Shown here: piece by piece, positions 27,868-34,825 of the stretch
Position numbering within the stretch: position 1 is the stretch's first letter
Layout of the letters: every line of letters begins with the position of its first letter
NCBI RefSeq assembly: GCF_025685575.1
Contig: NZ_JAGSYD010000001.1
Coordinates: 809,852 to 873,851, forward strand
DNA from: Granulicella cerasi
Lineage (GTDB): Bacteria > Acidobacteriota > Terriglobia > Terriglobales > Acidobacteriaceae
Reading direction: 5' to 3'
DNA: 64,000 nucleotides
Translations under genes and position numbers: made by a program
Notes under the pieces: generated by a model
The model's database searches: none
What the model saw: only the letters and a program-made list of their open reading frames with translations
Told to the model about the DNA's origin: nothing

Positions 27868-28974
27868 ATGGACGATACTGGAATGGACACCTTGATGACG
27901 ACCTCGCGTTCCAAATCGACCCCCGCACCGGCCTTCGCCGGACTCGCCTGGCAACAGGTGCTCGCGCGCGACACTCAGGCGGACGGCCAGTTCGTCTACG
28001 CCGTGAAGTCCACCGGCATCTACTGCAAGCCAAGCTGCCCCAGCCGCAAGCCGGAGCGCCGCAATGTCAGCTTCTTCTCCACGCCCGCGCTGGCGGAGGA
28101 GGCCGGTTTCCGCGCCTGCCTGCGCTGCCAGCCGCAGCTTGCCACGCCTCGCACGGACCCGCAGGCCGCGCTGGTGGAGCAGGCCTGCGCGCTGCTCTCC
28201 AAGCCCGGCAGCCCGGACCTCGAGCGCATTGCGGCCGAGGTAGGGTTGAGCAAGTTCACGATGTCGCGCGCGTTTCAGCGCATCCTCGGCGTAACGCCCG
28301 GCGACTATGCGCGCAACGCCCGTCGCACGCGGCTGCGCGAGCGTGTTCGCGAGCCACGGACGACGATCACGGAAGCGATTTACGACGCGGGCTTTGGCTC
28401 GTCGAGTCGCGTCTATGAGAGCCTTGACGCGATTCTGGGCATGACGCCCTCCGCGTGGAAGGACGGCGGCAAGGGCGAAACGATTCGCTGGGCGGTGGGG
28501 CAATCATTCGCGCTGGGCGAGGTGCTTGCTGCGGCGACGGACCGTGGCCTCTGCGCGGTGTTCTTCGCGGACTCCGAAGGCGAAGCGGCTGCGGAACTCC
28601 GCGAGCGCTTCCCGCAAGCGGTGCTGCGGCACGACAACGAAGGCATGGGCGAGATGCTGCGCTCGGTGCTGGCGTATCTCGAGGAGTCCGACGGCGCGCT
28701 GAACCTGCCGGTGGACCTTCGCGCCACCGCCTTCCAGCAGCGGGTGTGGAAGGCGCTGTTGGCGATTCCTCGCGGTGAAACGCGCACGTATGCGGAGATC
28801 GCCGAGAGCATCGGAGCGCCGAAGTCTGCGCGCGCTGTGGGTACGGCCTGCGGAGCGAACCCTCTGGGCGTGATCATCCCGTGCCACCGCGTTGTTGGTG
28901 CGACGGGCGCGCTTACCGGCTATCGCTGGGGCAAAGAGCGCAAGCGCACGTTGCTGGAGCAGGAAAGCCGCTAA
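27868..28974 (+). CDS. ada: Ada: alkylation response regulator and DNA methyltransferase
   Basis: 368 residues. The N-terminal domain binds zinc through Cys53, Cys57, Cys84 and Cys87 (GIYCKPSC and CLRC) and repairs methyl phosphotriesters. An AraC-type helix-turn-helix follows (about 105-200). The C-terminal domain is the O6-methylguanine methyltransferase with Cys339 in IIPCHRV. All three parts are intact, so the protein should act as both repair enzyme and activator. Starts at 27868, 27883 and 27895 are all possible. I took the first ATG, since no Shine-Dalgarno decides. Confidence 0.93.
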   Translation: MDDTGMDTLMTTSRSKSTPAPAFAGLAWQQVLARDTQADGQFVYAVKSTGIYCKPSCPSRKPERRNVSFFSTPALAEEAGFRACLRCQPQLATPRTDPQAALVEQACALLSKPGSPDLERIAAEVGLSKFTMSRAFQRILGVTPGDYARNARRTRLRERVREPRTTITEAIYDAGFGSSSRVYESLDAILGMTPSAWKDGGKGETIRWAVGQSFALGEVLAAATDRGLCAVFFADSEGEAAAELRERFPQAVLRHDNEGMGEMLRSVLAYLEESDGALNLPVDLRATAFQQRVWKALLAIPRGETRTYAEIAESIGAPKSARAVGTACGANPLGVIIPCHRVVGATGALTGYRWGKERKRTLLEQESR

Positions 28975-29002
28975 GGTTCTCTTTTCCTGATTCACGACAG
29001 AC

Positions 29003-29034
29003 GGGTGCCCCACATCTCGATTTTGAGATGTGGG
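29003..29034 (-). repeat. GGGTGCCCC hairpin repeat, unit 4
   Basis: Read on the minus strand: CCCACATCTC, loop AAAATC, GAGATGTGGG, GCACCC. Compared with unit 2 both stem arms have changed together (ATGTCTC to ACATCTC, GAGACAT to GAGATGT). It is 86 bases before the tandem array. Confidence 0.78.
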
Positions 29035-29067
29035 AGAGCACGGGTGCTCGTCGCGCCGATCTATCGG

Positions 29068-29345
29068 CCTCCACAAACCTCTCTGGAAACCCAGGTCTCC
29101 AAAAATCGAGACCTGGGGCACCCGTTCGTGCGGGCTTCGGTCTCCGCAAACCTCTGGAAACCCAGGTCTCCAAGAATCGAGACCTGGGGCACCCGTCGTC
29201 CGGGGCTTCGGTCTCCGCAAACCTCTCTGGAAACCCAGGTCTCCAAAAATCGAGACCTGGGGCACCCGTCGTGCGGGCTTCGGTCTCCGCAAACCTCTCT
29301 GGAAACCCAGGTCTCCAAAATCGAGACCTGGGGCACCCGTTCGTG
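29068..29345 (+). repeat. Tandem array of four hairpin repeats
   Basis: Four units start at 29090, 29161, 29234 and 29306, a period of 71-73 bases. Each has CCCAGGTCTC, loop (C)AAAAATC, GAGACCTGGG, GCACCCG. The bases between (GGCTTCGGTCTCCGCAAACC and similar) are also nearly identical, so the array arose by recent duplication of a longer unit. The start of htrA lies 67 bases after it. It is not a CRISPR array, because the intervening parts do not vary and no cas gene is near. Confidence 0.85.
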
Positions 29346-29377
29346 GAGCCAGCGGAACCATCCCCGCGGCAAACTCG

Positions 29378-29383
29378 TAGAAT
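29378..29383 (+). promoter_or_regulatory. Possible -10 element of the HtrA gene
   Basis: TAGAAT, 28 bases before the ATG. The -35 position (about GAACCA, 29355-29360) is poor. Confidence 0.3.
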
Positions 29384-29411
29384 CTAAGGCAACGAGTGCG
29401 CTGCTGCGCCG

Positions 29412-30641
29412 ATGGGTTTTCTTCGCTCTATGAAGCTTCGTCCTGTTCTTGTCGTTCTGGTAATTCTGGCTGGGTTTTATCTGCTCACCATGCGGCTGGT
29501 GCCGGTGGGGGCGTTGGGCAATCTACTGCACGGCTCTGGCGATGGCACGGCGACGAGCTTCATTAGCGGGCCACTCGGCAGCTTCGGGCTGACCGAGGCC
29601 AAGGCCGCGCCTGCGTTCGACGAGGAAGAGCAACAGAACATCGCCGTCTACAAGAAGGCGCTGCCCAGCGTGGTCAACATCACCTCGACCGAGGTGGCCT
29701 ACGACTTCTTCTATCGCCCGGTGCCGCAGCAGGGCCAGGGCTCGGGCTTCATCCTCAACAAGGATGGCAACATTCTCACGAACAACCACGTCATCGACAA
29801 CGCGCAGTTGGTCGAGGTGACGCTTTGGAACAAGAAGAAGTACAAGGCGCGCGTGGTGACGGTGGACCGCAATCACGATCTTGCGCTGCTGAAGATTGAT
29901 GGCGCGCCGGACCTGCAGCCTGCGACGCTGGCGTCAGTGAACAACCTCGTCGTGGGTCAGCGCGTGTACGCGATCGGCAACCCGTTCGGCTTCAGCGGAA
30001 CGATGACGCGCGGCATCATCTCGGCGATTCGTTCGGTGCAGATGCCGAGCGGCAACAAGATTGAAGACGCGATCCAGACGGACGCGAGCGTGAACCCGGG
30101 TAACTCCGGCGGCCCTCTCCTGAACTCTAAGGGCGAGGTCATCGGCATCACGACGATGATCGCGACGAACCCCAACGGTGCGGCGGAGCAGTCGGCGGGC
30201 ATCGGCTTTGCGATTCCGATTACGACGGCTAAGGCTGTGCTTGATGACTTTGCGCGCTTCGGCCGTGTGCGTCGACCGTCGCTGGATGTGGTGACGTTGC
30301 CCATCGGTCCGGATCTCGCCGAACAGATCGGTCTACCTGCGGACTACGGCATTTTGATCGAGCGTGCGTTGCCCGGCGGTGCTGCAGAGCAGGCTGGTTT
30401 GCGCGGAGGTACGCAGCGCGCGCTGCTCGGCAATACGCCGATCATGCTGGGTGGCGATCTGATCGTCGGCTTCGACGGCCAACCGATTTCGAATGCGCAG
30501 GACCTGTCGAACGCGCTCAACGGCCATCACGCTGGCGATGCGGTGACGCTCACAGTCTTCCGCGGACGCAACCGCATGGCGGTGCATGTGACTCTGTCTG
30601 AGGCCAAGCAGATCGTCAACGACAACAACCAGCGCATCTAG
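29412..30641 (+). CDS. HtrA/DegP-type trypsin-like serine protease with PDZ domain
   Basis: 409 residues. One N-terminal membrane anchor (about 10-30) and a linker precede a trypsin-like domain with the triad His (TNNHVI, near 119), Asp (HDLALL, near 157) and Ser (GNSGGP, near 235). One PDZ domain follows (about 290-395). Such proteins degrade or refold damaged envelope proteins. ATGs at 29412 and 29430 both lack a good ribosome-binding site, and I use the first. The gene is single, with a strong terminator after it and the hairpin array before it. Confidence 0.93.
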   Translation: MGFLRSMKLRPVLVVLVILAGFYLLTMRLVPVGALGNLLHGSGDGTATSFISGPLGSFGLTEAKAAPAFDEEEQQNIAVYKKALPSVVNITSTEVAYDFFYRPVPQQGQGSGFILNKDGNILTNNHVIDNAQLVEVTLWNKKKYKARVVTVDRNHDLALLKIDGAPDLQPATLASVNNLVVGQRVYAIGNPFGFSGTMTRGIISAIRSVQMPSGNKIEDAIQTDASVNPGNSGGPLLNSKGEVIGITTMIATNPNGAAEQSAGIGFAIPITTAKAVLDDFARFGRVRRPSLDVVTLPIGPDLAEQIGLPADYGILIERALPGGAAEQAGLRGGTQRALLGNTPIMLGGDLIVGFDGQPISNAQDLSNALNGHHAGDAVTLTVFRGRNRMAVHVTLSEAKQIVNDNNQRI

Positions 30642-30673
30642 ATTTGAGCCGACAATCACTTCGATCCAACGAG

Positions 30674-30705
30674 AAAAAGCCCCGGCGCGATGGCCGGGGC
30701 TTTTT
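30674..30705 (+). terminator. Terminator of the HtrA gene
   Basis: AAAAAGCCCCGGC (30674-30686) pairs with GCCGGGGCTTTTT (30693-30705); six-base loop, five T in a row. Confidence 0.93.
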
Positions 30706-30747
30706 GCTTGCGAAGTTGTCGCATTCAAGAGATGCGGTTGCGAAGTG

Positions 30748-30903
30748 TTAGCGATGAGCAACCGAGGTGTGAACAATATGCGGTCGGGGTGCACGATCGT
30801 GTACCGAGATCGATGTGGGATGAGCGGCGATGACCTTTTGGGCAGATGCAACTGCCGGCGCCAGGATCAAGGCCGCAGCGAGCACGCGAAGTGCTGTCTT
30901 CAT
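30748..30903 (-). CDS. 51-residue secreted peptide
   Basis: Minus-strand ATG at 30903, with GGAGG six bases upstream, opens a 51-codon frame. Residues 1-22 are a clear signal peptide (MKTALRVLAAALILAPAVASA). The mature part of about 29 residues is rich in His and small residues (VIAAHPTSISVHDRAPRPHI). The frame is open further upstream, but only this start has a ribosome-binding site and a signal peptide. It is followed on the strand by no gene. Two glycine-zipper genes lie upstream on the same strand. I do not recognise it. Confidence 0.6.
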   Translation of the reverse strand: MKTALRVLAAALILAPAVASAQKVIAAHPTSISVHDRAPRPHIVHTSVAHR

Positions 30904-30998
30904 GCGGTCCTCCAATCCAGAAAAGCGTTGTTCCTCGCGAGTCGAACGTTTCCTGTTACGTCTTATACGACGCACGAAGGTTGTACGTGGATTCAGGA

Positions 30999-31050
30999 AA
31001 ATAAACGGCCACGTGCGAACATCGAATGGTTCGCGCGTGGCCGTTTATTT
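30999..31050 (-). terminator. Terminator of the glycine-zipper genes
   Basis: A 22-bp stem (30999-31020 with 31029-31050, one G-U pair, loop ATCGAATG), including AAATAAACGGCC and GGCCGTTTATTT. On the minus strand it ends in TTTATTTTCC. Confidence 0.85.
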
Positions 31051-31064
31051 CGAAGAACTTGCGT

Positions 31065-31376
31065 TTAGTAGCGTCCGCTACGCTCACGCTTCTTGACGTC
31101 GTGGTCCTTGCGGGCCTTGTTGGCGAGCAGTCCACCACCCGCGCCGACGCCTGCACCGATCAGGGCGCCCTTCGGCCCACCGGCCACCGCACCGATCACT
31201 GCTCCGCCAGCGGCTGAGCCACCGACGACCTTCGCCTTCGTGTGGTGCCGCGCATCGGAGCGCTCCTGCGCATGCTTGGCTTCCTCATGCTCGCGATACG
31301 TCTGTGCCCCGGCCGCAAGCGGCAACGAGACGACTGAAATCAAAGCGACCTTTGCTGCGATCTTCATCATGTTCAT
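31065..31376 (-). CDS. Glycine-zipper periplasmic protein
   Basis: 103 residues. Signal peptide (about 1-24, ending AAGA), a charged and His-rich stretch (about 25-50), then a glycine-zipper segment from VVGGSAAGGAV to GAGGGLLANKARKDH (about 50-92) and a basic end. AGGAG precedes the ATG. Such segments form membrane-inserting or oligomerising helices, as in SlyB/YgdI-type outer-membrane proteins, but no function is known for this type. It is a paralogue of the gene at 31405. Confidence 0.75.
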   Translation of the reverse strand: MNMMKIAAKVALISVVSLPLAAGAQTYREHEEAKHAQERSDARHHTKAKVVGGSAAGGAVIGAVAGGPKGALIGAGVGAGGGLLANKARKDHDVKKRERSGRY

Positions 31377-31404
31377 GGCTCAACTCCTCTGGATGCGCTA
31401 GGCG

Positions 31405-31719
31405 CTAGTAGTGGTTCGGGGATGCGTACTTCTGACGCTGCTTGATGGAGTGGTGCTTACGCGCCTTGTTGCCGATCACACCCGCGCCTGCACCGATACC
31501 CGCACCTACAACCGCGCCGACAGGACCACCGACCACGGCGCCGGTCGCTGCACCGCCGGCAGCGCCACCGCCCACGAGCTTGGCCTTGTTGTGGTGCTTG
31601 GCATCATGCGCCTCTACCTGCGCCTTGGCGTCTGCATGAGACTCCTGCGCGGCGAGCGTGAGTGGGGCGACCGAGAAACTTCCGAGAAGAACAACTGCTG
31701 CAAGTCTGGTGACGTTCAT
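31405..31719 (-). CDS. Glycine-zipper periplasmic protein, paralogue
   Basis: 104 residues from the ATG at 31719, with GGAGG about seven bases before it. The frame stays open further, but that start has no ribosome-binding site. Signal peptide to about residue 24 (LTLAAQ), a charged stretch with HADAKAQVEAHDAKHH, then VVGGPVGAVVGAGIGAGAG and NKARKHHSIKQ. It has the same layout as the next gene (31065), 28 bases downstream, so the two came from a duplication and are probably cotranscribed. Confidence 0.75.
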   Translation of the reverse strand: MNVTRLAAVVLLGSFSVAPLTLAAQESHADAKAQVEAHDAKHHNKAKLVGGGAAGGAATGAVVGGPVGAVVGAGIGAGAGVIGNKARKHHSIKQRQKYASPNHY

Positions 31720-31854
31720 GTGCAATCCTCCGACGTCGTACAGGAAAGATGGATGGCTCGGTTTCGCCGTAAGTGGCCTAAAAAGCAGTAAAAAGATACA
31801 TTTTTCGCGGGCAACCCTTGCGTTTCGGCTTAGTCGGGAGTACGTTAGCTAGGA
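31720..31854. other. Region between glycine-zipper genes and the aromatic leader
   Basis: This is the first part of the 333-base gap before trpB. Promoter candidates for the plus strand are TTGCGT-17-TACGTT (31818-31846) and a TACATT at 31797. Neither is strong. With the first, the transcript would begin at or next to the ATG at 31855. Confidence 0.35.
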
Positions 31855-31929
31855 ATGCGTAACTCGTTCAGCCCGTTTTTTGCGTTTCCGTTCCGCTACT
31901 GGCCCCCGGTAGCGGCGATGGCGGACTGA
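31855..31929 (+). CDS. Aromatic-rich leader peptide of the trp/aro operon
   Basis: A 24-codon frame from ATG 31855 to TGA 31927. Residues 5-16 read FSPFFAFPFRYW: five Phe codons, then one Tyr and one Trp side by side. The likeness in composition to E. coli PheL is clear. The aromatic codons end exactly where a hairpin begins (31893-31915), and a terminator lies 60 bases further on. This is the standard order of a ribosome-mediated attenuator. The ribosome-binding site is weak, so the message may be leaderless. The role is inferred from this arrangement. Confidence 0.6.
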   Translation: MRNSFSPFFAFPFRYWPPVAAMAD

Positions 31930-31993
31930 GCCTGCACGAAGCTCCAAAGCAACACTGAGACTTCGAAGCAACGCACAAGAACCTCCGAGCCGC
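31893..31993 (+). promoter_or_regulatory. Alternative pairings of the attenuator
   Basis: Arm 1 CCGCTACTGG (31893-31902) pairs with arm 2 CCGGTAGCGG (31906-31915): ten pairs, one G-U, loop CCC. Arm 2 can instead pair GCGGC (31912-31916) with arm 3 GCCGC (31989-31993), which is the 5' side of the terminator. A ribosome paused at the aromatic codons would cover arm 1 and free arm 2; one at the stop codon would sit on arm 2. No folding energy was computed. Confidence 0.5.
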
Positions 31994-32022
31994 GACCCTA
32001 CCCAGGGCGCGGCTTTTGCTTT
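31988..32022 (+). terminator. Attenuator terminator before trpB
   Basis: AGCCGCG (31988-31994) pairs with CGCGGCT (32008-32014). CCCT/AGGG extends the stem inside past a one-base bulge. TTTTGCTTT follows. The trpB start is 30 bases downstream, so the site must be read through for expression of the operon. Confidence 0.8.
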
Positions 32023-32052
32023 AGCACCAACAAACGATCGACAGGAGAAGCA

Positions 32053-33279
32053 ATGAGCGCAGTGGAGACGATGACGAAACCAGCAGCCGAGATCGCAGGA
32101 CGCTTCGGCGCCTACGGTGGCCGCTACGTGCCGGAGACGCTGATGGCCGCGCTGCTCGAACTCGACCAGTGCTACGCCGACGCGCAGGCTGACCCGGCGT
32201 TTCATGCGGAACTCGACCACCTGCTGCACACCTACTGCGGCCGTCCTACGCCGTTGTACTTCGCCAAGCGCCTGAGCGAGCAGCTTGGCGGCGCGAAGAT
32301 CTACCTGAAGCGCGAAGACCTGCTGCACACCGGCGCGCACAAGATCAACAACGCGCTGGGGCAGGCGTTGCTCGCCAAGCGCATGGGCAAGACGCGCATC
32401 ATCGCCGAGACAGGCGCGGGCCAGCATGGCGTGGCGACCGCCACGGTCTGCGCGTTGTTTGGGCTGGAGTGCGTGGTCTACATGGGCGAAGAAGATATGC
32501 GCCGCCAGGAGCCGAACGTCTACCGTATGCGCTTGCTTGGCGCAGAGGTGCGCGGTGTGGGCGCGGGTTCGGCCACGCTGAAGGACGCGATCAATGAAGC
32601 GATGCGCGACTGGGTCACGAACGTGCGCGACACGTTCTACATCCTCGGCTCGGCGCTCGGCTCGCATCCTTACCCGACGATCGTGCGCGACTTCCAGCGC
32701 GTCATCTCGCGTGAGTCGCGCGAGCAGATTCTCGCCGCAGAAGGCAAGCTACCGGACACCGTTGTGGCTTGTGTCGGAGGTGGCTCGAACGCGATTGGCG
32801 CGTTCTATGAGTACCTGAACGATGCGAGCGTGGCGCTGGTCGGCGTAGAGGCTGGTGGACGCGGCACCGCGCTTGGCGAACACGCTGCACGCTTCCACGG
32901 CGGCATCCCCGGCGTGCTGCAGGGCACGTACAGCTATGTGTTGCAGAATGACGCCGGTCAGGTGGCTTCGACGCACTCGGTGAGCGCGGGCCTCGACTAC
33001 GCGAGCGTCGGCCCCGAGCACGCGATGCTGCATGACTCGGGCCGCGCGACGTACACCTACGCGATGGACCACGAAGCGCTCGACGCGGTGAAGGTGTTGA
33101 GCCGCACGGAAGGCATCATCCCGGCGCTGGAGTCGGCACACGCGATTGCTGAGGCGATGAAGCTCGCGCCGAAGATGAGCAAGGATCAGGTGCTGATGGT
33201 GAACGTCAGCGGTCGTGGCGATAAGGACCTTGGGATTTTGCGGAACGAGATGAGCTTGGAAGGTGCGGGAGAGAAGTAG
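32053..33279 (+). CDS. trpB: Tryptophan synthase beta subunit
   Basis: 408 residues; joins indole with serine to give tryptophan, using PLP. The PLP lysine stands in [15 protein letters not shown] (near residue 95), with [13 protein letters not shown] following and the phosphate-binding GGGSNAIG near 242. AGGAG precedes the ATG at 32053. Its stop TAG shares one base with the GTG start of the small gene at 33279, so the two are translationally coupled. It heads the operon under the leader described at 31855. Confidence 0.98.
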   Translation: MSAVETMTKPAAEIAGRFGAYGGRYVPETLMAALLELDQCYADAQADPAFHAELDHLLHTYCGRPTPLYFAKRLSEQLGGAKIYLKREDLLHTGAHKINNALGQALLAKRMGKTRIIAETGAGQHGVATATVCALFGLECVVYMGEEDMRRQEPNVYRMRLLGAEVRGVGAGSATLKDAINEAMRDWVTNVRDTFYILGSALGSHPYPTIVRDFQRVISRESREQILAAEGKLPDTVVACVGGGSNAIGAFYEYLNDASVALVGVEAGGRGTALGEHAARFHGGIPGVLQGTYSYVLQNDAGQVASTHSVSAGLDYASVGPEHAMLHDSGRATYTYAMDHEALDAVKVLSRTEGIIPALESAHAIAEAMKLAPKMSKDQVLMVNVSGRGDKDLGILRNEMSLEGAGEK

Positions 33280-33692
33280 TGGTCACCCTGCCAATAAAGA
33301 GGAAGCTTTATACCATTCCAGTTGCTTCTACGAGTTTTGTTGAAGAGGCCGTTTGGGATGGTCGTAAGCAAGCAATTATCTTCTCGTACGAATTGGAGTC
33401 GAATCCGAAGGAGTTTCGTACAGTTGGTATCCGATTCCAGCGCCCTCAGCTACTCGTGAAACGTTCTGAAGCGATGTGCCGAGCGGAGCAGATCGAAGCT
33501 TGCTACGACATCCTCGTAGAGATAGAAAACTCACCTTTGTTGCATGAATACAAAGAAGAGATTGAGCGGGGACGCATAAACCAGGCTCATCACTACATGA
33601 TTTATCTCGATAGCGTAGGCAGCTTCGAGTTGATTGCAGAAGGTTGGACAGTTGAAGACGTCTTGCAAGAATCGAAAGAAGGTAAGCAGTGA
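33279..33692 (+). CDS. Orphan gene between trpB and trpA
   Basis: 137 residues that I do not recognise. No signal peptide or membrane segment. It is a charged soluble protein with VEEAVWDGRKQAIIFSYELE near the start and HHYMIYLDSVGSFELIAEGW near the end. It overlaps trpB by one base (TAGTG) and trpA by four (GTGA), so it is fully built into the operon. Its base composition is visibly lower in GC (roughly 48 percent against over 60 for its neighbours) and its codons are AT-ending, which suggests recent acquisition. A function in tryptophan synthesis is possible but nothing shows it. Confidence 0.7.
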   Translation: MVTLPIKRKLYTIPVASTSFVEEAVWDGRKQAIIFSYELESNPKEFRTVGIRFQRPQLLVKRSEAMCRAEQIEACYDILVEIENSPLLHEYKEEIERGRINQAHHYMIYLDSVGSFELIAEGWTVEDVLQESKEGKQ

Positions 33693-34465
33693 TTTCGTTT
33701 GCGAATAAGCCCGGCCTCGTTATCTACCTCACCGCGGGCGACCCCGATCTTGCCACTACGCGCGACATGGCGATCGCCGCGATTGACGCAGGTGCGGATG
33801 TTATCGAACTCGGTGTGCCGTTCAGCGATCCGTTGGCCGATGGCCCGGTGATTCAGCGTGCGAGTGAGCGTGCGGTGGCGAGGGGAACTCGGCTCGAAGA
33901 CGTGCTGAAGACCTGCCGTGAGATTCGTGATGCGCGGGCGAGCGCGGGCATCATTCTCTTCAGCTATCTCAACCCTGTGGTGCGCTTTGGCATGAGTGCT
34001 TTCGCGAAGGCCGCGAAGGCCGCGGGTGCGGATGGTGTGTTGCTCACCGACATGATCGTGGAAGAGGCGGGCGAGTATCTCGAAGCGATGCGCGCGAATG
34101 ATCTTGCGCCGGTGTTTCTCGCTGCGCCGACCTCGCCGGATGAACGCCTCAAGGCCATCGCAGAGAACTCGCGCGGATTCGTCTACGCGATCTCGCGCGT
34201 GGGCATCACGGGTACGCAGACGGAACTTGCTGCCGATGCAGAGACGCTGGTGAAGCGCCTCAAGCAGTTCGCCCAGGTCCCTGTCGCGCTGGGCTTCGGC
34301 ATCTCGACGCCGGAGCATGTGAAGACCGTTGCAGGCTTTGCGGACGCGGCTGTGGTGGGTTCGGCGATCGTTGCGCTGGTGGAGAAGACTCCCGCAGCGG
34401 ATGCGCCTAAGGCCGTTGGCGAGTTTGTTCGCTCGCTCAAGCAAGGAGGCCAGCCTTCAAGCTAA
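33689..34465 (+). CDS. trpA: Tryptophan synthase alpha subunit
   Basis: 258 residues; splits indole-3-glycerol phosphate to indole, which passes to TrpB. The catalytic Glu is in IELGVPFSDPLADGP (near residue 45), the Asp in LLTDMIVEE and the phosphate-binding GFGIST near 200. Starts at a GTG that overlaps the orphan gene by four bases. An ATG-free start with coupling explains the missing Shine-Dalgarno sequence. The chorismate mutase gene follows after 52 bases. Confidence 0.97.
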   Translation: MISFANKPGLVIYLTAGDPDLATTRDMAIAAIDAGADVIELGVPFSDPLADGPVIQRASERAVARGTRLEDVLKTCREIRDARASAGIILFSYLNPVVRFGMSAFAKAAKAAGADGVLLTDMIVEEAGEYLEAMRANDLAPVFLAAPTSPDERLKAIAENSRGFVYAISRVGITGTQTELAADAETLVKRLKQFAQVPVALGFGISTPEHVKTVAGFADAAVVGSAIVALVEKTPAADAPKAVGEFVRSLKQGGQPSS

Positions 34466-34517
34466 ACGCATATCATCAACTGGCACCGACATTCAGATTC
34501 TGGCACGGAGAAGCACG

Positions 34518-34781
34518 ATGGAAATAGCGGACTGGCGTAACAAGATTGACGAGATCGACGAGCAGATCACCGTTCTGCTGAACAAGCGCGCAGAGTGCGC
34601 CGTCGAGATTGGCAAGCTGAAACTGGCGAATGCTGCTGCAGTGTACGAACCGCAGCGCGAACAGCGTGTCTTTGAGCACGTGAGCGCCGTAAGCACCGGT
34701 CCGCTGACCACCGCCGAACTGACTGACATTTATCAGCGCGTCATGGACGTGATGCGCAACAAACAGAGGCCCGCCAAGTAA
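34518..34781 (+). CDS. Chorismate mutase, AroQ type
   Basis: 87 residues, all of it one AroQ helical domain. It converts chorismate to prephenate, the first step to phenylalanine and tyrosine. ADWRNKIDEIDEQITVLLNKR (in parts: WRNKIDEIDEQI) and the basic KLKLANAAAVYEPQREQ are typical. It is not fused to prephenate dehydratase or dehydrogenase. The ATG at 34518 is preceded by CGGAG. The frame is open upstream within trpA but the family begins here. Part of the trp/aro operon. Confidence 0.93.
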   Translation: MEIADWRNKIDEIDEQITVLLNKRAECAVEIGKLKLANAAAVYEPQREQRVFEHVSAVSTGPLTTAELTDIYQRVMDVMRNKQRPAK

Positions 34782-34825
34782 GCGCGAACAGCCTCGTCGA
34801 ACTCGACGAAAAGAGGATTGAAGTG

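Noticed and set aside
27503-28033. 176-codon minus-strand frame near ada
   Set aside because: It runs opposite ada and through the region of the 29-residue peptide in another frame, without ribosome-binding site or domain.
29068-29345. CRISPR array
   Set aside because: Regular spacing suggested it, but the intervening sequences are nearly identical and each repeat is a long self-complementary hairpin. No cas gene is in the window.
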